Assembly: GCA_902582765.1 (NCBI GenBank)
Contig: CACHTK010000003.1
Span: 1-55,162 of the forward strand
Length of the DNA stretch: 55,162 bases
Reading direction: 5' to 3'
Origin: an uncultured Pelagibacteraceae bacterium
GTDB taxonomy: Bacteria; Pseudomonadota; Alphaproteobacteria; Pelagibacterales; Pelagibacteraceae
Part shown: positions 10,207 to 20,134 of the stretch, piece by piece
Layout: the number at the start of each line of letters is the position of its first letter
Position numbering within the stretch: position 1 is the stretch's first letter
Program-made: the position numbers and the translations under genes
The notes under the pieces: model-generated
Databases searched by the model: none
The model's input: only the letters and a program-made list of their open reading frames with translations
What the model was told of the DNA's origin: nothing

Positions 10207-11571
10207 TCAATTTCCTAACAAAGAAGACCATGATGGGTCTGAGGCATCAGTCTCTGTGGATACCAACCTCTCGTTGTATCCAGTTAAATCAATTGACCAT
10301 AATTTTGCAGAAAATCCTTGGCCTTTTTCATCAGTTTTTGTCTCCCTATAGAATATGATTATTCTTCCATTTGGAGACCATGAAGGTGCCTCTTGATAAA
10401 AATTTTCTGTAAGCAATCTTTCCCCTGTTCCATCAGTTCTCATAACTCCAATAAAAAATTTACCTTTATGTAGTTTTGTAAACGCTATTAAATCTCCTCT
10501 TGGTGACCAAACTGGCGTGCCATAAATTCCATTTCCAAATGATATTCTTTTTACTTTTGATCCATCACTTCTCATTACATAAATTTGCTGATAACCACTT
10601 CTATCAGAATTAAATGTAATAAATTTGCCGTCAGGTGAGTAAGATGGCGAGGTATCAATAGAGGGATGATCAGTTAATTTTTCTTGTATGTTTGTTTCTA
10701 AATTTCTGACCCATATCTCCGAATTACCATCTTTTGCAAGACTCATTATAAGTTTTTTTCCATCAGGCGAAAATCTTGGTGCAAAGGTCATACCTCTAAA
10801 ATCTCCTACTACTTTCTGCTCACCAGTTTGAAGGTTTACAATATAAACCCTAGGCATATTTCTAAAGTAAGACATATATGTTATTTCTTTATCGTTAGCT
10901 GGATTAAATCTTGGAGTTAACACTAATTCACTTCCTAATGTTATATACTTCGTATTAAAACCATCTTGGTCCATCAAAGCTAATTTTTTTATTCTTTGGG
11001 TTTTAGGTCCTTCCTCCGCTACATATATTATTCTGGTATCAAAATAACCACTTTCTCCTGTTAAGCGTTCATAAACCTTGTCAGAAATTTTATGACCAAT
11101 CCTTCTCCAAGAACGTGGTGTTGTTGTTAAAGAAAAACCATCAACCATTTTCGCACCTAGAACATCCCAAAGTTTAAATTCTATATTTATATAATCTTTC
11201 TCATTTATTATTTTGGATGTTACTTTACCAGTGATCAAAACTTGTGATTTAATCAAAGCCCAATCTTCAAACCTTGGTTTTAAATGAGCAATATCTGGTT
11301 TTTGCAAAAATGCTTCTTTTTCAATTGCATCAAATAAACCAGTTTTTTCTAAATTGTTCTCAATTACTCTTGATATTTCTAGGCCTAAGTTTTCAATGTT
11401 TAAATTTTTTTTTATATTTTCGTCAGTAATTTTATCTGAAAAAAAAGGTGACACCGAAATAGGCATTGGATCAAGATTACCTCTAGTAATATCAATTTCT
11501 ACAAGTGAAAAAACAATACTTGGTTTAAAAATAACGTAAAAAAGAATTATCAAAAATAAATTTTTTTTCAT
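10207..11571 (-). CDS. tolB: Tol-Pal system beta-propeller protein TolB
   Basis: WD40-like repeats (FSPDGKKLIMSLAKDGNSEIWV, YSPDGKFITFNSDRSGYQQIYVM). Confidence 0.96.
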   Translation of the reverse strand: MKKNLFLIILFYVIFKPSIVFSLVEIDITRGNLDPMPISVSPFFSDKITDENIKKNLNIENLGLEISRVIENNLEKTGLFDAIEKEAFLQKPDIAHLKPRFEDWALIKSQVLITGKVTSKIINEKDYINIEFKLWDVLGAKMVDGFSLTTTPRSWRRIGHKISDKVYERLTGESGYFDTRIIYVAEEGPKTQRIKKLALMDQDGFNTKYITLGSELVLTPRFNPANDKEITYMSYFRNMPRVYIVNLQTGEQKVVGDFRGMTFAPRFSPDGKKLIMSLAKDGNSEIWVRNLETNIQEKLTDHPSIDTSPSYSPDGKFITFNSDRSGYQQIYVMRSDGSKVKRISFGNGIYGTPVWSPRGDLIAFTKLHKGKFFIGVMRTDGTGERLLTENFYQEAPSWSPNGRIIIFYRETKTDEKGQGFSAKLWSIDLTGYNERLVSTETDASDPSWSSLLGN

Positions 11572-12635
11572 TGCCCAACCATCATGCCCTCTGGATTAAA
11601 CCTTAATATCATAGTACTCCAATCTTCATAGGTTTTAAGTGGTAGATTTTTAAGAGGATTACACTTTAATACTGCTCGATCAACAGACTCAGCAAAAATT
11701 CTAAATTTACTGTCTATACCCATTCTATTTCTCTCCAAAATCTCTCTACTTTTAACTCTTCCATTTTTTTCTAAACCAAGTCTCACTGTAACTAAATAAT
11801 CATTTTTTTTATATTCACCACCGATAGGGGGTGACCAACAATCTTTATACTGCATCTGGATAGAATATTCTGTTGTAACGGATAATTTTGTTAATCTCAT
11901 TGATTTATCCTCAGATTGAGTGGTTCCATCAGATTTTTTTTTTACTTCTCCAACATTTTCGTATTGCTTTGCAATTAAGCCTTTAATTAAATCCACATCT
12001 AATTCTTTTTTTTCATATTCAGATGCTTGGATTGCTTTATCATCTTTGATTGGTTTTGTTTTTTTAACAAATTCTTTAATAACCAAATCTTTTTCTACCT
12101 GTTGTTCAATTTTTTTTCTTTTTTCTTTTTCGACTAATGTTTTTTTTTTTTCTTTAGATGGTTGCTGCTCAGTTTCTTGTTTAGTTACTATTTTTTCTAA
12201 CTTTTTATCAGGTAATGGGATAGATTCAGACTTTTGTAATTTAACTTTTTCCTGTTTTTTTTCAGGAACTGGTATTTTTTTTGATTTTGATAAGTCTATC
12301 TCGTCTTTTTGATTATCAAATTTTACTTGCTTATTTATCTCTTTTTTTATCTCTTTTGGTGGTGCTTGCTCAGAAAGTAACTTTTTATTCTCGGTTTTTG
12401 CTTTTTGGATAATTTTAGCTGCTTTCGGGGCATACGGAATGTTCATCTGCTCAGAAATTTGAATTAATTCAACAGATATACTTGGGAGTAACTCAATTGG
12501 TTTTTTTGCAACGAAAGGAAGGGCAAAAATTGTTGCGACAAATATCGATCCATGAAAAATAACTGAAAATAACATTCCAAAAGAAAAATTATTAAACCCA
12601 TTTGGAACACCACTAAATGCTATTTTATTAAACAA
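11568..12635 (-). CDS. tolA: TolA-like cell envelope protein
   Basis: N-terminal TM, long Lys/Glu-rich middle, C-terminal TonB/TolA-like domain (YKDCWSPP); position between tolR and tolB. Confidence 0.82.
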   Translation of the reverse strand: MFNKIAFSGVPNGFNNFSFGMLFSVIFHGSIFVATIFALPFVAKKPIELLPSISVELIQISEQMNIPYAPKAAKIIQKAKTENKKLLSEQAPPKEIKKEINKQVKFDNQKDEIDLSKSKKIPVPEKKQEKVKLQKSESIPLPDKKLEKIVTKQETEQQPSKEKKKTLVEKEKRKKIEQQVEKDLVIKEFVKKTKPIKDDKAIQASEYEKKELDVDLIKGLIAKQYENVGEVKKKSDGTTQSEDKSMRLTKLSVTTEYSIQMQYKDCWSPPIGGEYKKNDYLVTVRLGLEKNGRVKSREILERNRMGIDSKFRIFAESVDRAVLKCNPLKNLPLKTYEDWSTMILRFNPEGMMVGQ

Positions 12636-12637
12636 TG

Positions 12638-13054
12638 TTATCTCTCTTTGTATGGTTCAGAAATTAATGCAACTTTCGTAAAGCCTGAACCAGAAAGTAT
12701 ACCCATTACTTCTAATACTCTCCCATAATTAATTGTCTTGTCACCTCTAACATAAATTCTTGTATCAGTTCTATTTTTAGACACAGCTAAAATTTTTTTA
12801 ATTAAATTATTAAATTCAATTTTTGTCTCTTGAATAAAAACTTCACCTTTTGAGTTTATAGTTAATGTGAGTGGCTCACTTTCTTCTGGTAAAGTATCGG
12901 CAGATGTCTCTGGGAGATCAACTTGGACACCAACTGTAAGCAAAGGAGCAGTTACCATAAAAATAATTAACAGAACAAGCATTACATCAACAAAGGGGGT
13001 TACATTTATTTCACTCATTGGTTCTCTTTCTGAGCGCTTTAAGTTAAATGCCAT
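12638..13054 (-). CDS. tolR: TolR/ExbD family biopolymer transporter
   Basis: SEINVTPFVDVMLVLLIIFMVTAPLL. Confidence 0.95.
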   Translation of the reverse strand: MAFNLKRSEREPMSEINVTPFVDVMLVLLIIFMVTAPLLTVGVQVDLPETSADTLPEESEPLTLTINSKGEVFIQETKIEFNNLIKKILAVSKNRTDTRIYVRGDKTINYGRVLEVMGILSGSGFTKVALISEPYKER

Positions 13055-13055
13055 A

Positions 13056-13730
13056 TTAGATTATTGAAATAAATCTTTTTGAAAAATTTTCTAATTTTTG
13101 TAAATATTTTTTGGAGTCATTTCCAAATTTATTGTAAGCTATTACTGCCGGTATTGCTGCTAGTAAACCTAGGGCAGTTGCAAATAAAGCTTCAGCAATT
13201 CCAGGGGCCACAATAGCTAGGCTGGTATTTCTTGATATAGCAATTGATTGAAAAGAATTCATTATTCCCCAGACTGTTCCAAATAATCCAATAAATGGAG
13301 CTGTAGATCCTACTGTTGCGAGAAAAGTAAATTTGTTATTTACAACATTCATTTGCTTTTCGATATTTACTTCTAAAATATTTTCAAGTCTTTGACCAAT
13401 GTTTGTTTTGGATCTTGATTTCATAACAGCTTGCATCGAATCTTTAAATAATTGAGCCATCGGATTATCTAATGATGCAGGCAGGCTATTGTAAAATGTT
13501 TCTGCCGATTTAGACTTCCAAAATCTCTCTTCAAAATCCACAGAGTCTCTATTAATTCTTCTGAACATTATAATCTTATCAAAAATTATCGCCCAAGAAT
13601 AAACTGAGCTTGCTATTAGAATGATAATCACAGATTTAACTATAAAGTCTGCTCTCAAAAATAAACTCAAAATGGAAAAATCTGTATTACTTGCTAATCC
13701 TACTGCCTGGGATGTTATATCTGCGTCCAT
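13056..13730 (-). CDS. tolQ: TolQ/ExbB proton channel family protein
   Basis: LATVGSTAPFIGLFGTVWGIMNSFQSI, APGIAEALFATALGLLAAIPAVIAYNKF. Confidence 0.96.
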   Translation of the reverse strand: MDADITSQAVGLASNTDFSILSLFLRADFIVKSVIIILIASSVYSWAIIFDKIIMFRRINRDSVDFEERFWKSKSAETFYNSLPASLDNPMAQLFKDSMQAVMKSRSKTNIGQRLENILEVNIEKQMNVVNNKFTFLATVGSTAPFIGLFGTVWGIMNSFQSIAISRNTSLAIVAPGIAEALFATALGLLAAIPAVIAYNKFGNDSKKYLQKLENFSKRFISII

Positions 13731-13780
13731 ATAATTGATTTCACACTAAATTGTGTCATGAATTTGTCTATAAAAGCTAG

Positions 13781-14275
13781 CTATATTTTATTTTCTTGAG
13801 AATTTAGATGATAATTAGCAATTAATATTGCATCAGCTTTGTTGGTATCTTTTTTTCGGGATAACATTGATGAAAACTTAGGAAACATTTCGATTGCTTT
13901 AACTCTACTCGAATCTTTTTGAGAATTTATTAAATCATAATACTTTTTCCATTTGGCAGGTCTAACGAAAAAAATTGGTAGTTGCATTGCAGCACAAACA
14001 CCTTTTAAAACTCCAAATGATTGTCCAAAATTAAACATACTCGTAACACCCTGTCCAGGCATTGCAGAAACTTGCTCTACTACTACATTAATATTCTCAG
14101 ATTTAAGATTTTTAATCCTTAAAGATATTTCGTTGAATATTTGACTACCATTAATTTGCTTTTTATTTTTATTGCCTGATGCCATAGTAGGCATATCAAT
14201 TACATCCTTTAACTCTCCGTCTTCAAAAAAACAAATTGCACCAGTTATCCCAGGATCAATTCCGATTATTAACAT
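13781..14275 (-). CDS. RuvC-like Holliday junction resolvase, divergent/phage-like type
   Basis: GIDPGITGAICFF, VVVEQVSAMPGQGVTSMFNFGQSFGVLKGVCAA, VRPAKWKKYY, acidic C-terminal DTNKADAILIA. Confidence 0.85.
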   Translation of the reverse strand: MLIIGIDPGITGAICFFEDGELKDVIDMPTMASGNKNKKQINGSQIFNEISLRIKNLKSENINVVVEQVSAMPGQGVTSMFNFGQSFGVLKGVCAAMQLPIFFVRPAKWKKYYDLINSQKDSSRVKAIEMFPKFSSMLSRKKDTNKADAILIANYHLNSQENKI

Positions 14276-14284
14276 TTAATTAAA

Positions 14285-14998
14285 CTAAATTGCATTTGTA
14301 AAAACATTTTGAACATCATCATCTTCTTCTAAAATTTCCAAAAACTTAGTCATTTTTTCTTTATCTTCATCATTTAGTTTAATTTTATTGACAGCAACCC
14401 ATTCAATTTCTGTAGATAAGAAATTAGAAATCTCCTTTTCCAATAAATTTTTTACATCATATATCTCGTCATTATTTGTATGAATCTCATAATAATTCTC
14501 ATGAAATATACAATCATTAGCTCCGGCATCAGTTGCTAGGTTGAATACTTTTTCTTCGTCAATTTCATCCTTCTCAATTTTTATGACTCCAAGTTGAAGA
14601 AAGTTATGTGATGCAGAACCTTGGGTACCAAGTCCTCCTCCATGTTTTTGAAAAATTGTTCTTATATTTGAGGCAGTTCTGTTTTTATTATCTGTTAAGG
14701 TAGTAACTACTATTGCTGATCTTGCAGGTCCAAAGCCTTCATATCTTATGCTTTCAAAATTAGAGTCTGCTGCTATTGATGATTTATCTATAGCTCTTTC
14801 TATATTGTCTTTAGGCATATTTGCTGATCTAGCGGCCTGAATTGCAGATCTTAATCTTGAGTTCATGTCGGGATTTTTATCTCCAAGTTTTGCGGCTACT
14901 GTAATTTCTCTTGATAATTTTGAAAAAATAGCAGATCTTTGTTTGTCTGCCTTTCCTTTTTTATGTTTGATACCTGCCCAATGAGAATGACCTGCCAT
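14285..14998 (-). CDS. yebC: YebC/PmpR family protein
   Basis: MAGHSHWAGIKHKKGKADKQRSAIFSKLSREI. Confidence 0.97.
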   Translation of the reverse strand: MAGHSHWAGIKHKKGKADKQRSAIFSKLSREITVAAKLGDKNPDMNSRLRSAIQAARSANMPKDNIERAIDKSSIAADSNFESIRYEGFGPARSAIVVTTLTDNKNRTASNIRTIFQKHGGGLGTQGSASHNFLQLGVIKIEKDEIDEEKVFNLATDAGANDCIFHENYYEIHTNNDEIYDVKNLLEKEISNFLSTEIEWVAVNKIKLNDEDKEKMTKFLEILEEDDDVQNVFTNAI

Positions 14999-15001
14999 GA
15001 T

Positions 15002-15808
15002 TTAATTATCTTTTTGAAGTTGACCACCAAATATAAACTGACTGATATTTAATGCCAAACCATTTTTTGGATTAGCTTGAATAATTGCGCCACAAAGTGA
15101 GGCCTCTCCCTCAGCTGGATAGTGTTTCATAGATTCTCTTTTGTAAAATCTATTGATAGAATTTTCAGCATTCATCCCAATAACAGAATTATAATCACCA
15201 CACATTCCTGCATCTGTTAAATATGCTGTACCCTTATTAAGAACTCTTCCGTCGTTTGTAGGTACATGAGTATGGGTGCCTACTACAAATGTTGCATGAC
15301 CATCAAACACATGGCCAATAGCCATTTTTTCGCTAGTAATTTCACCATGGAAGTCAACAATTAGAAAATCATATTTTTCTTTTTTTTTATTTTGATCTAA
15401 AAATTCTTTACTCTTTAAAAAAACATCATCACACTTTTTCATAAAAACATTTCCCATTAAATTTAATACACCAACTTTGTAACCACCAATAGAATCATAA
15501 ATACCAAATCCATTACCTGGAACATCATTTGACAAATTTAACGGTCTCAATAATCTTTTTTGTTTTTTTATAAATTCAAATGTTTCTTTCTGGTCCCAAA
15601 CATGGTTTCCAGTAGTAATTACATCAACTCCGCAACTTAGCAATTCATTTACAATATTTTCAGTAATACCAACACCTTCTTTTGCTGCATTCTCACCATT
15701 TACAACAACAAAATTTATTTTTTTTGATTTAACAATATTAGGTAAAAAATTTTTTACTGCACTACAACCACTGTTTCCAACTATATCTCCTAAAAATAAA
15801 ATATTCAT
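15002..15808 (-). CDS. TIGR00282/YmdB-like metallophosphoesterase
   Basis: FLGDIVGNSG, VNGENAAKEGVGIT, TTGNHVWDQKE, FHGEITSEKMA, GTHTHVPTNDGRVL. Confidence 0.9.
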   Translation of the reverse strand: MNILFLGDIVGNSGCSAVKNFLPNIVKSKKINFVVVNGENAAKEGVGITENIVNELLSCGVDVITTGNHVWDQKETFEFIKKQKRLLRPLNLSNDVPGNGFGIYDSIGGYKVGVLNLMGNVFMKKCDDVFLKSKEFLDQNKKKEKYDFLIVDFHGEITSEKMAIGHVFDGHATFVVGTHTHVPTNDGRVLNKGTAYLTDAGMCGDYNSVIGMNAENSINRFYKRESMKHYPAEGEASLCGAIIQANPKNGLALNISQFIFGGQLQKDN

Positions 15809-16350
15809 TTAATAATTTCTTTATCTGTTAAAATAAAATTTAGCTTTTGATCAAATTCATTTATAGGAATTTTTGAAATTTCTTGAAATGAAAAAGCAAA
15901 ACCAACTGTTAAAATTTTTTTAAACTTAAGAATTTTTCCTATATATCTATCATAAAATCCGCCACCATATCCTAATCTAAATTTATATCTATCAAATCCA
16001 ACAAGGGGCACAATCAAAACATCTGGAATAACTTTTTTTTTACTATTTGGCTCAGGAATACCTTGCTGACTTACATTAAGTGAATTTTGAAAAGACCATT
16101 CGTAAAAATCCATTTTATATTTTTTTTTAGTAATAGGCAAAGATATTTTAAAGTTATTCTTTTCTAAATTTTCTAAAACATCTAAACAGCTAATCTCACT
16201 ATTTACAGGATAATAACCACCAATATTAATTTTATTTTTAAAATTATATTGTCTTAATATTTTTTTAAAATTAACAAAAGATATAGTCTGGTTTGCAAAA
16301 TTATTTCTTCTTATATCAATTAGTTTTTTTCTTAAAATTTTCTTAGACAC
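15805..16350 (-). CDS. 5-formyltetrahydrofolate cyclo-ligase
   Basis: VPLVGFDRYKFRLGYGGGFYDRYI motif; next to zapA as in many proteobacteria. Confidence 0.88.
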   Translation of the reverse strand: MSKKILRKKLIDIRRNNFANQTISFVNFKKILRQYNFKNKINIGGYYPVNSEISCLDVLENLEKNNFKISLPITKKKYKMDFYEWSFQNSLNVSQQGIPEPNSKKKVIPDVLIVPLVGFDRYKFRLGYGGGFYDRYIGKILKFKKILTVGFAFSFQEISKIPINEFDQKLNFILTDKEIIK

Positions 16351-16355
16351 TTTAA

Positions 16356-16802
16356 TTATTGGATCTTGGAGTCTGGATCGTTTCTTTTAATAAAATTTTC
16401 TAATTCAAGAGTTGTCTTATCAACTAAAGTTTCATAATTATTTCGATTGATTTCGATTTCATTCTTCAGATGGTTCTGATTTTTACTTAATTCAGAAATT
16501 TCTTTTTCTTTAAAATCTCTATAATTGTAAACTAATGATTTAAGTTCTTTAAATTTTTCAGTAATTTTACTTATTTCTTTTTTTTGAATATCTATTTTTT
16601 TTTTAGTCTCATAATATTCATCTAAAACACTAATAGATGTTATCAGTAAGAGCTTACTTTCTCCTATGTTTCCTAAAGAGTTTTTAAGATTAGTAAACTT
16701 GTCGTTTAAATATAAAGCTAATTCCTCCAAGTGCTCTTCTTGACCATCTTCACATGATAACAAAAACTCTTTACCATTAAATTTAATATTTACATTTGCC
16801 AT
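16356..16802 (-). CDS. zapA: Cell division protein ZapA
   Basis: VNIKFNGKEFLLSCEDGQEEHLEELALYLNDK N-terminal ZapA domain. Confidence 0.85.
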   Translation of the reverse strand: MANVNIKFNGKEFLLSCEDGQEEHLEELALYLNDKFTNLKNSLGNIGESKLLLITSISVLDEYYETKKKIDIQKKEISKITEKFKELKSLVYNYRDFKEKEISELSKNQNHLKNEIEINRNNYETLVDKTTLELENFIKRNDPDSKIQ

Positions 16803-17143
16803 TTATCGATTTCTTCCATCAAATTATCTGTTTCTTGGTTTAATTCATCAATTTTTTGTGAGAATTGGTCTTCTTTTTTTTTTTCTTTAATTTCTTTTTT
16901 TTTAAAATCATCAAATTTAAGCTTAAGAGCTTGGTTTTCTTGTTGAATTGAATTGTACCTCTGTTCTATTTCTTTTTTTTCAATTTCTAATTGATTTTTT
17001 TGGTTTGCTAGATTTTCTAACTCTAAAATTTTATCTTGTTTTATATTTTCTAGTTTTTTTAATTTATCTAAAGTTTCTAATAGTTTTTTTTCTTTTTCAC
17101 TTATTGAATTCATATATATATCTATATTAATAAATTGATTCAC
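16790..17143 (-). CDS. Coiled-coil protein upstream of zapA (ZauP-like candidate)
   Basis: 117 aa almost entirely heptad-rich; overlaps zapA start by 13 bp. Confidence 0.65.
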   Translation of the reverse strand: MNQFINIDIYMNSISEKEKKLLETLDKLKKLENIKQDKILELENLANQKNQLEIEKKEIEQRYNSIQQENQALKLKFDDFKKKEIKEKKKEDQFSQKIDELNQETDNLMEEIDKWQM

Positions 17144-17165
17144 CTAAGTCTACAAAGGATAAATT

Positions 17166-19124
17166 TTGAAAAAATTTAATAAATTCTTATCTAACTCTAT
17201 TCGTGCTCTTTCAATGGATGCCGTGCAAAAAGCTAATTCTGGACACCCTGGTATGCCAATGGGTATGGCTGATGTATCTACAATACTTTTCAAATATTTT
17301 CTAAAATTTAATCCAAAAAATCCCAGCTGGATAAACAGAGATAGATTCGTTTTATCTGCTGGTCACGGATCCATGTTGCTTTACTCTTTACTTTATTTAA
17401 CAGGTTATAAAAGTGTTAAATTAGACGATATTAAGAATTTTAGACAGATTAACTCTATTTGCGCAGGTCACCCTGAGTATATTGAAAACTCAGGGATTGA
17501 AACAACAACTGGTCCTTTAGGTCAAGGAATTTCAAATGGAGTTGGCTTTGCATTGGCAGAAGAAATTTTAAAAAAAAAAATTGGTAAAGACATTATTAAT
17601 CATAAAACTTATGTGATTGCTGGAGATGGTTGTTTAATGGAAGGCATAAGTCACGAAGCCATGAGTTTAGCAGGACATCTAAAACTTAAAAATTTAATCA
17701 TGCTATTTGATAATAATTCAATATCTATTGATGGGCCAACAAGTTTAGCAGTTTCAGATAATTTTAAAAAAAGATTTGAAAGTTATAACTGGAATTACTT
17801 AGAAATTAACGGTCATAATGAAAAAGAAATATTTAAAGCCCTCAAAAAAGTTCAAAATGCAAAAAAACCCACAGTCATTTCATGTAAAACAATAATTGGT
17901 TATGGATCTCCAAATAAATCTGGAAAAGCTTCTTCACATGGAAGTCCACTAGGTATTGAGGAGATTGAATTGGCTCGTAAAAAATTAGGTTGGAATTATA
18001 AACCATTTCAAGTTCCAAAAAACATCTTGGACGCATGGAGAAAAATTGGACAAAAAGGAGAGAAAATTGAGCAAAAATGGAACAAGTCTTATAATAAGAA
18101 AAAAAATAAACTTAATAAATTTTTTAGAAATGATTTTTTAAATTCTGCAATAAATGAAAAAAAAATAGCAATAAAAGATTATGCTAGTCTTGCTTCAAGA
18201 AAATCTTCAGAATCAATAATTGGTTCTATTGTTAAAAAAAATAATGCACTTATTGGTGGATCTGCAGATCTTGCTGGTTCAAATAATACAAAAACAAAAT
18301 ATCATAAAATAATAAAACCAGGAAATTTTGATGGAAACTATATTCATTATGGTGTGAGAGAACATGCTATGTGTGGAATTATGAATGGATTAGCTTTACA
18401 TAGCAAGTTAATACCTTACGGGGGAACTTTTTTAATTTTTTCAGATTATTGTAAACCATCAATAAGATTAGCAGCAATGATGAAGCAGCAAGTTATATAT
18501 GTAATGACACACGATTCTATTGGTCTTGGAGAGGATGGACCGACACACCAACCTATTGAACAACTATCAGGATTAAGGTCAATACCCAACCTTAATGTTT
18601 TTAGACCTGCAGATAGATTAGAAACTATTGAATGTTGGGAACAAGCTTTAAAGAGCTCTAAAACACCAAGTATTCTATCTTTAACCCGACAAAACCTTTA
18701 TCCCATTGGAAATAAATATTCAAAAATTAACAAGTGCTCTTTTGGTGCGTATGAAATTTTAAGAACAAATAAGAAAGTAAAATTGACAATTTTAGCAAGT
18801 GGTTCTGAAGTAAACTTAGCTATGGAGACAAGCCATAAATTAGCCAAAGATAATATATATTCAAAAGTTATATCTGTGCCGTGTATGGAGCTTTTTGATT
18901 TACAATCAGACAGATATAAAAATAAAATTTTAAATGAAACTAAAATAAAAATTTCAATTGAAGCTGGATCGAGCGATTCTTGGAAAAAGTATTTAGGTGA
19001 TTTTGGAATGGCTTTTGGAATTGATGTATATGGGAAAAGTGCACCATATAAAGATATTTATAAATATTTTGGATTAACATCTTCAAATATTGTGGATAAA
19101 TTAAAGAAATTAATAAAAAACTAG
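17166..19124 (+). CDS. tkt: Transketolase (TTG start)
   Basis: NSGHPGMPMGMAD, GDGCLMEGISHEAMSLAGHL, HDSIGLGEDGPTHQP. Confidence 0.97.
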   Translation: MKKFNKFLSNSIRALSMDAVQKANSGHPGMPMGMADVSTILFKYFLKFNPKNPSWINRDRFVLSAGHGSMLLYSLLYLTGYKSVKLDDIKNFRQINSICAGHPEYIENSGIETTTGPLGQGISNGVGFALAEEILKKKIGKDIINHKTYVIAGDGCLMEGISHEAMSLAGHLKLKNLIMLFDNNSISIDGPTSLAVSDNFKKRFESYNWNYLEINGHNEKEIFKALKKVQNAKKPTVISCKTIIGYGSPNKSGKASSHGSPLGIEEIELARKKLGWNYKPFQVPKNILDAWRKIGQKGEKIEQKWNKSYNKKKNKLNKFFRNDFLNSAINEKKIAIKDYASLASRKSSESIIGSIVKKNNALIGGSADLAGSNNTKTKYHKIIKPGNFDGNYIHYGVREHAMCGIMNGLALHSKLIPYGGTFLIFSDYCKPSIRLAAMMKQQVIYVMTHDSIGLGEDGPTHQPIEQLSGLRSIPNLNVFRPADRLETIECWEQALKSSKTPSILSLTRQNLYPIGNKYSKINKCSFGAYEILRTNKKVKLTILASGSEVNLAMETSHKLAKDNIYSKVISVPCMELFDLQSDRYKNKILNETKIKISIEAGSSDSWKKYLGDFGMAFGIDVYGKSAPYKDIYKYFGLTSSNIVDKLKKLIKN

Positions 19125-19126
19125 AT

Positions 19127-20134
19127 ATGACTATTAAAATTGGAATTAATGGAATGGGTAGAATTGGTCGTATGGTGGTTAGATCAATTATTGAAACTAA
19201 AAACAAAAGTTTAGAAATTAGTCATATAAATAACAGATCAAATTCAGAAGCTACTTGTAAATTAATAAAATATGACTCCATCCACGGAAAATTTTACGCA
19301 GACATAAAATTTGATGAAAATGAATTAATGATTAATAAAAATAAAATTACATTTTCTCAAGAATCTAAAATAGAAAATATTGATTGGAAAAAACATGATG
19401 TTGACTATGTTTTTGAGTGTACTGGTAAATTTAATTCAAAAGAAAAATTACTTTCACACATTAAAAATGGAGCAAAAAAAGTAATTGTTTCTGCTCCATG
19501 TAAAAATGCAGATAAAACTATAGTTTTTGGTGTAAATGAAAATGTTATATCAAAGGATGATAAAATAATATCTGCTGCTTCTTGTACGACTAATTGTTTA
19601 GCTCCAGTTGTGAATGTACTTAATAATAATTTTGAAATTGAAAAGGGTTTTATGACCACTATTCATGCATTTACAAGTGATCAAAGAATTTTGGATAATT
19701 CTCACAAAGATCCAAGAAGAGCAAGAGCTGCAGGTCAATCAATTGTCCCAACTTCAACTGGGGCATCAAAAGCAATTGGAGAAATAATTCCAAGCCTTAA
19801 AGGGAAATTAGAAGGAGTTGCAATGAGAGTTCCAACACCAAATGTATCGCTTGTCGAGTTAGTATTCTGCACAAAAAAAGACATTAATGTGCAAAAAATT
19901 AATGCTGCATTTGAAACTGCTTCTAAAAATGAATTACATAAAATCTTAGAAGTTACTCACGAAAAACTGGTTTCCGTTGATTTTAATCATCATTCTGCAT
20001 CTGCAATTGTTGATGCCTCTTTAACAAGTGTAATTGGAACTAACATGGGTAAAATTTCTGCTTGGTATGATAATGAGTGGGGTTTTTCAAATAGAATGTG
20101 CGATATAGCTGAAAATTTGAATAAAATCTCTTAA
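19127..20134 (+). CDS. gap: Type I glyceraldehyde-3-phosphate dehydrogenase
   Basis: GINGMGRIGRMVVR, SAASCTTNCLAPV, WYDNEWGFSNRM. Confidence 0.97.
   Translation: MTIKIGINGMGRIGRMVVRSIIETKNKSLEISHINNRSNSEATCKLIKYDSIHGKFYADIKFDENELMINKNKITFSQESKIENIDWKKHDVDYVFECTGKFNSKEKLLSHIKNGAKKVIVSAPCKNADKTIVFGVNENVISKDDKIISAASCTTNCLAPVVNVLNNNFEIEKGFMTTIHAFTSDQRILDNSHKDPRRARAAGQSIVPTSTGASKAIGEIIPSLKGKLEGVAMRVPTPNVSLVELVFCTKKDINVQKINAAFETASKNELHKILEVTHEKLVSVDFNHHSASAIVDASLTSVIGTNMGKISAWYDNEWGFSNRMCDIAENLNKIS

Noticed and set aside
10098-10358. 86-aa and 64-aa + strand ORFs near the pal-tolB intergenic region
   Set aside because: Largely antisense to tolB; no recognisable domain.
11920-12312. 130-aa + strand ORF (Phe/Ser-rich)
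   Set aside because: Antisense to the Lys/Glu-rich part of tolA; composition is a by-product of AAA/GAA codons.
16350-16356. 6S RNA often found next to zapA/5-FCL
   Set aside because: Only 5 bp separate the two genes; no room for it here.
18940-19206. 88-aa - strand ORF
   Set aside because: Antisense to tkt and gap coding sequence.
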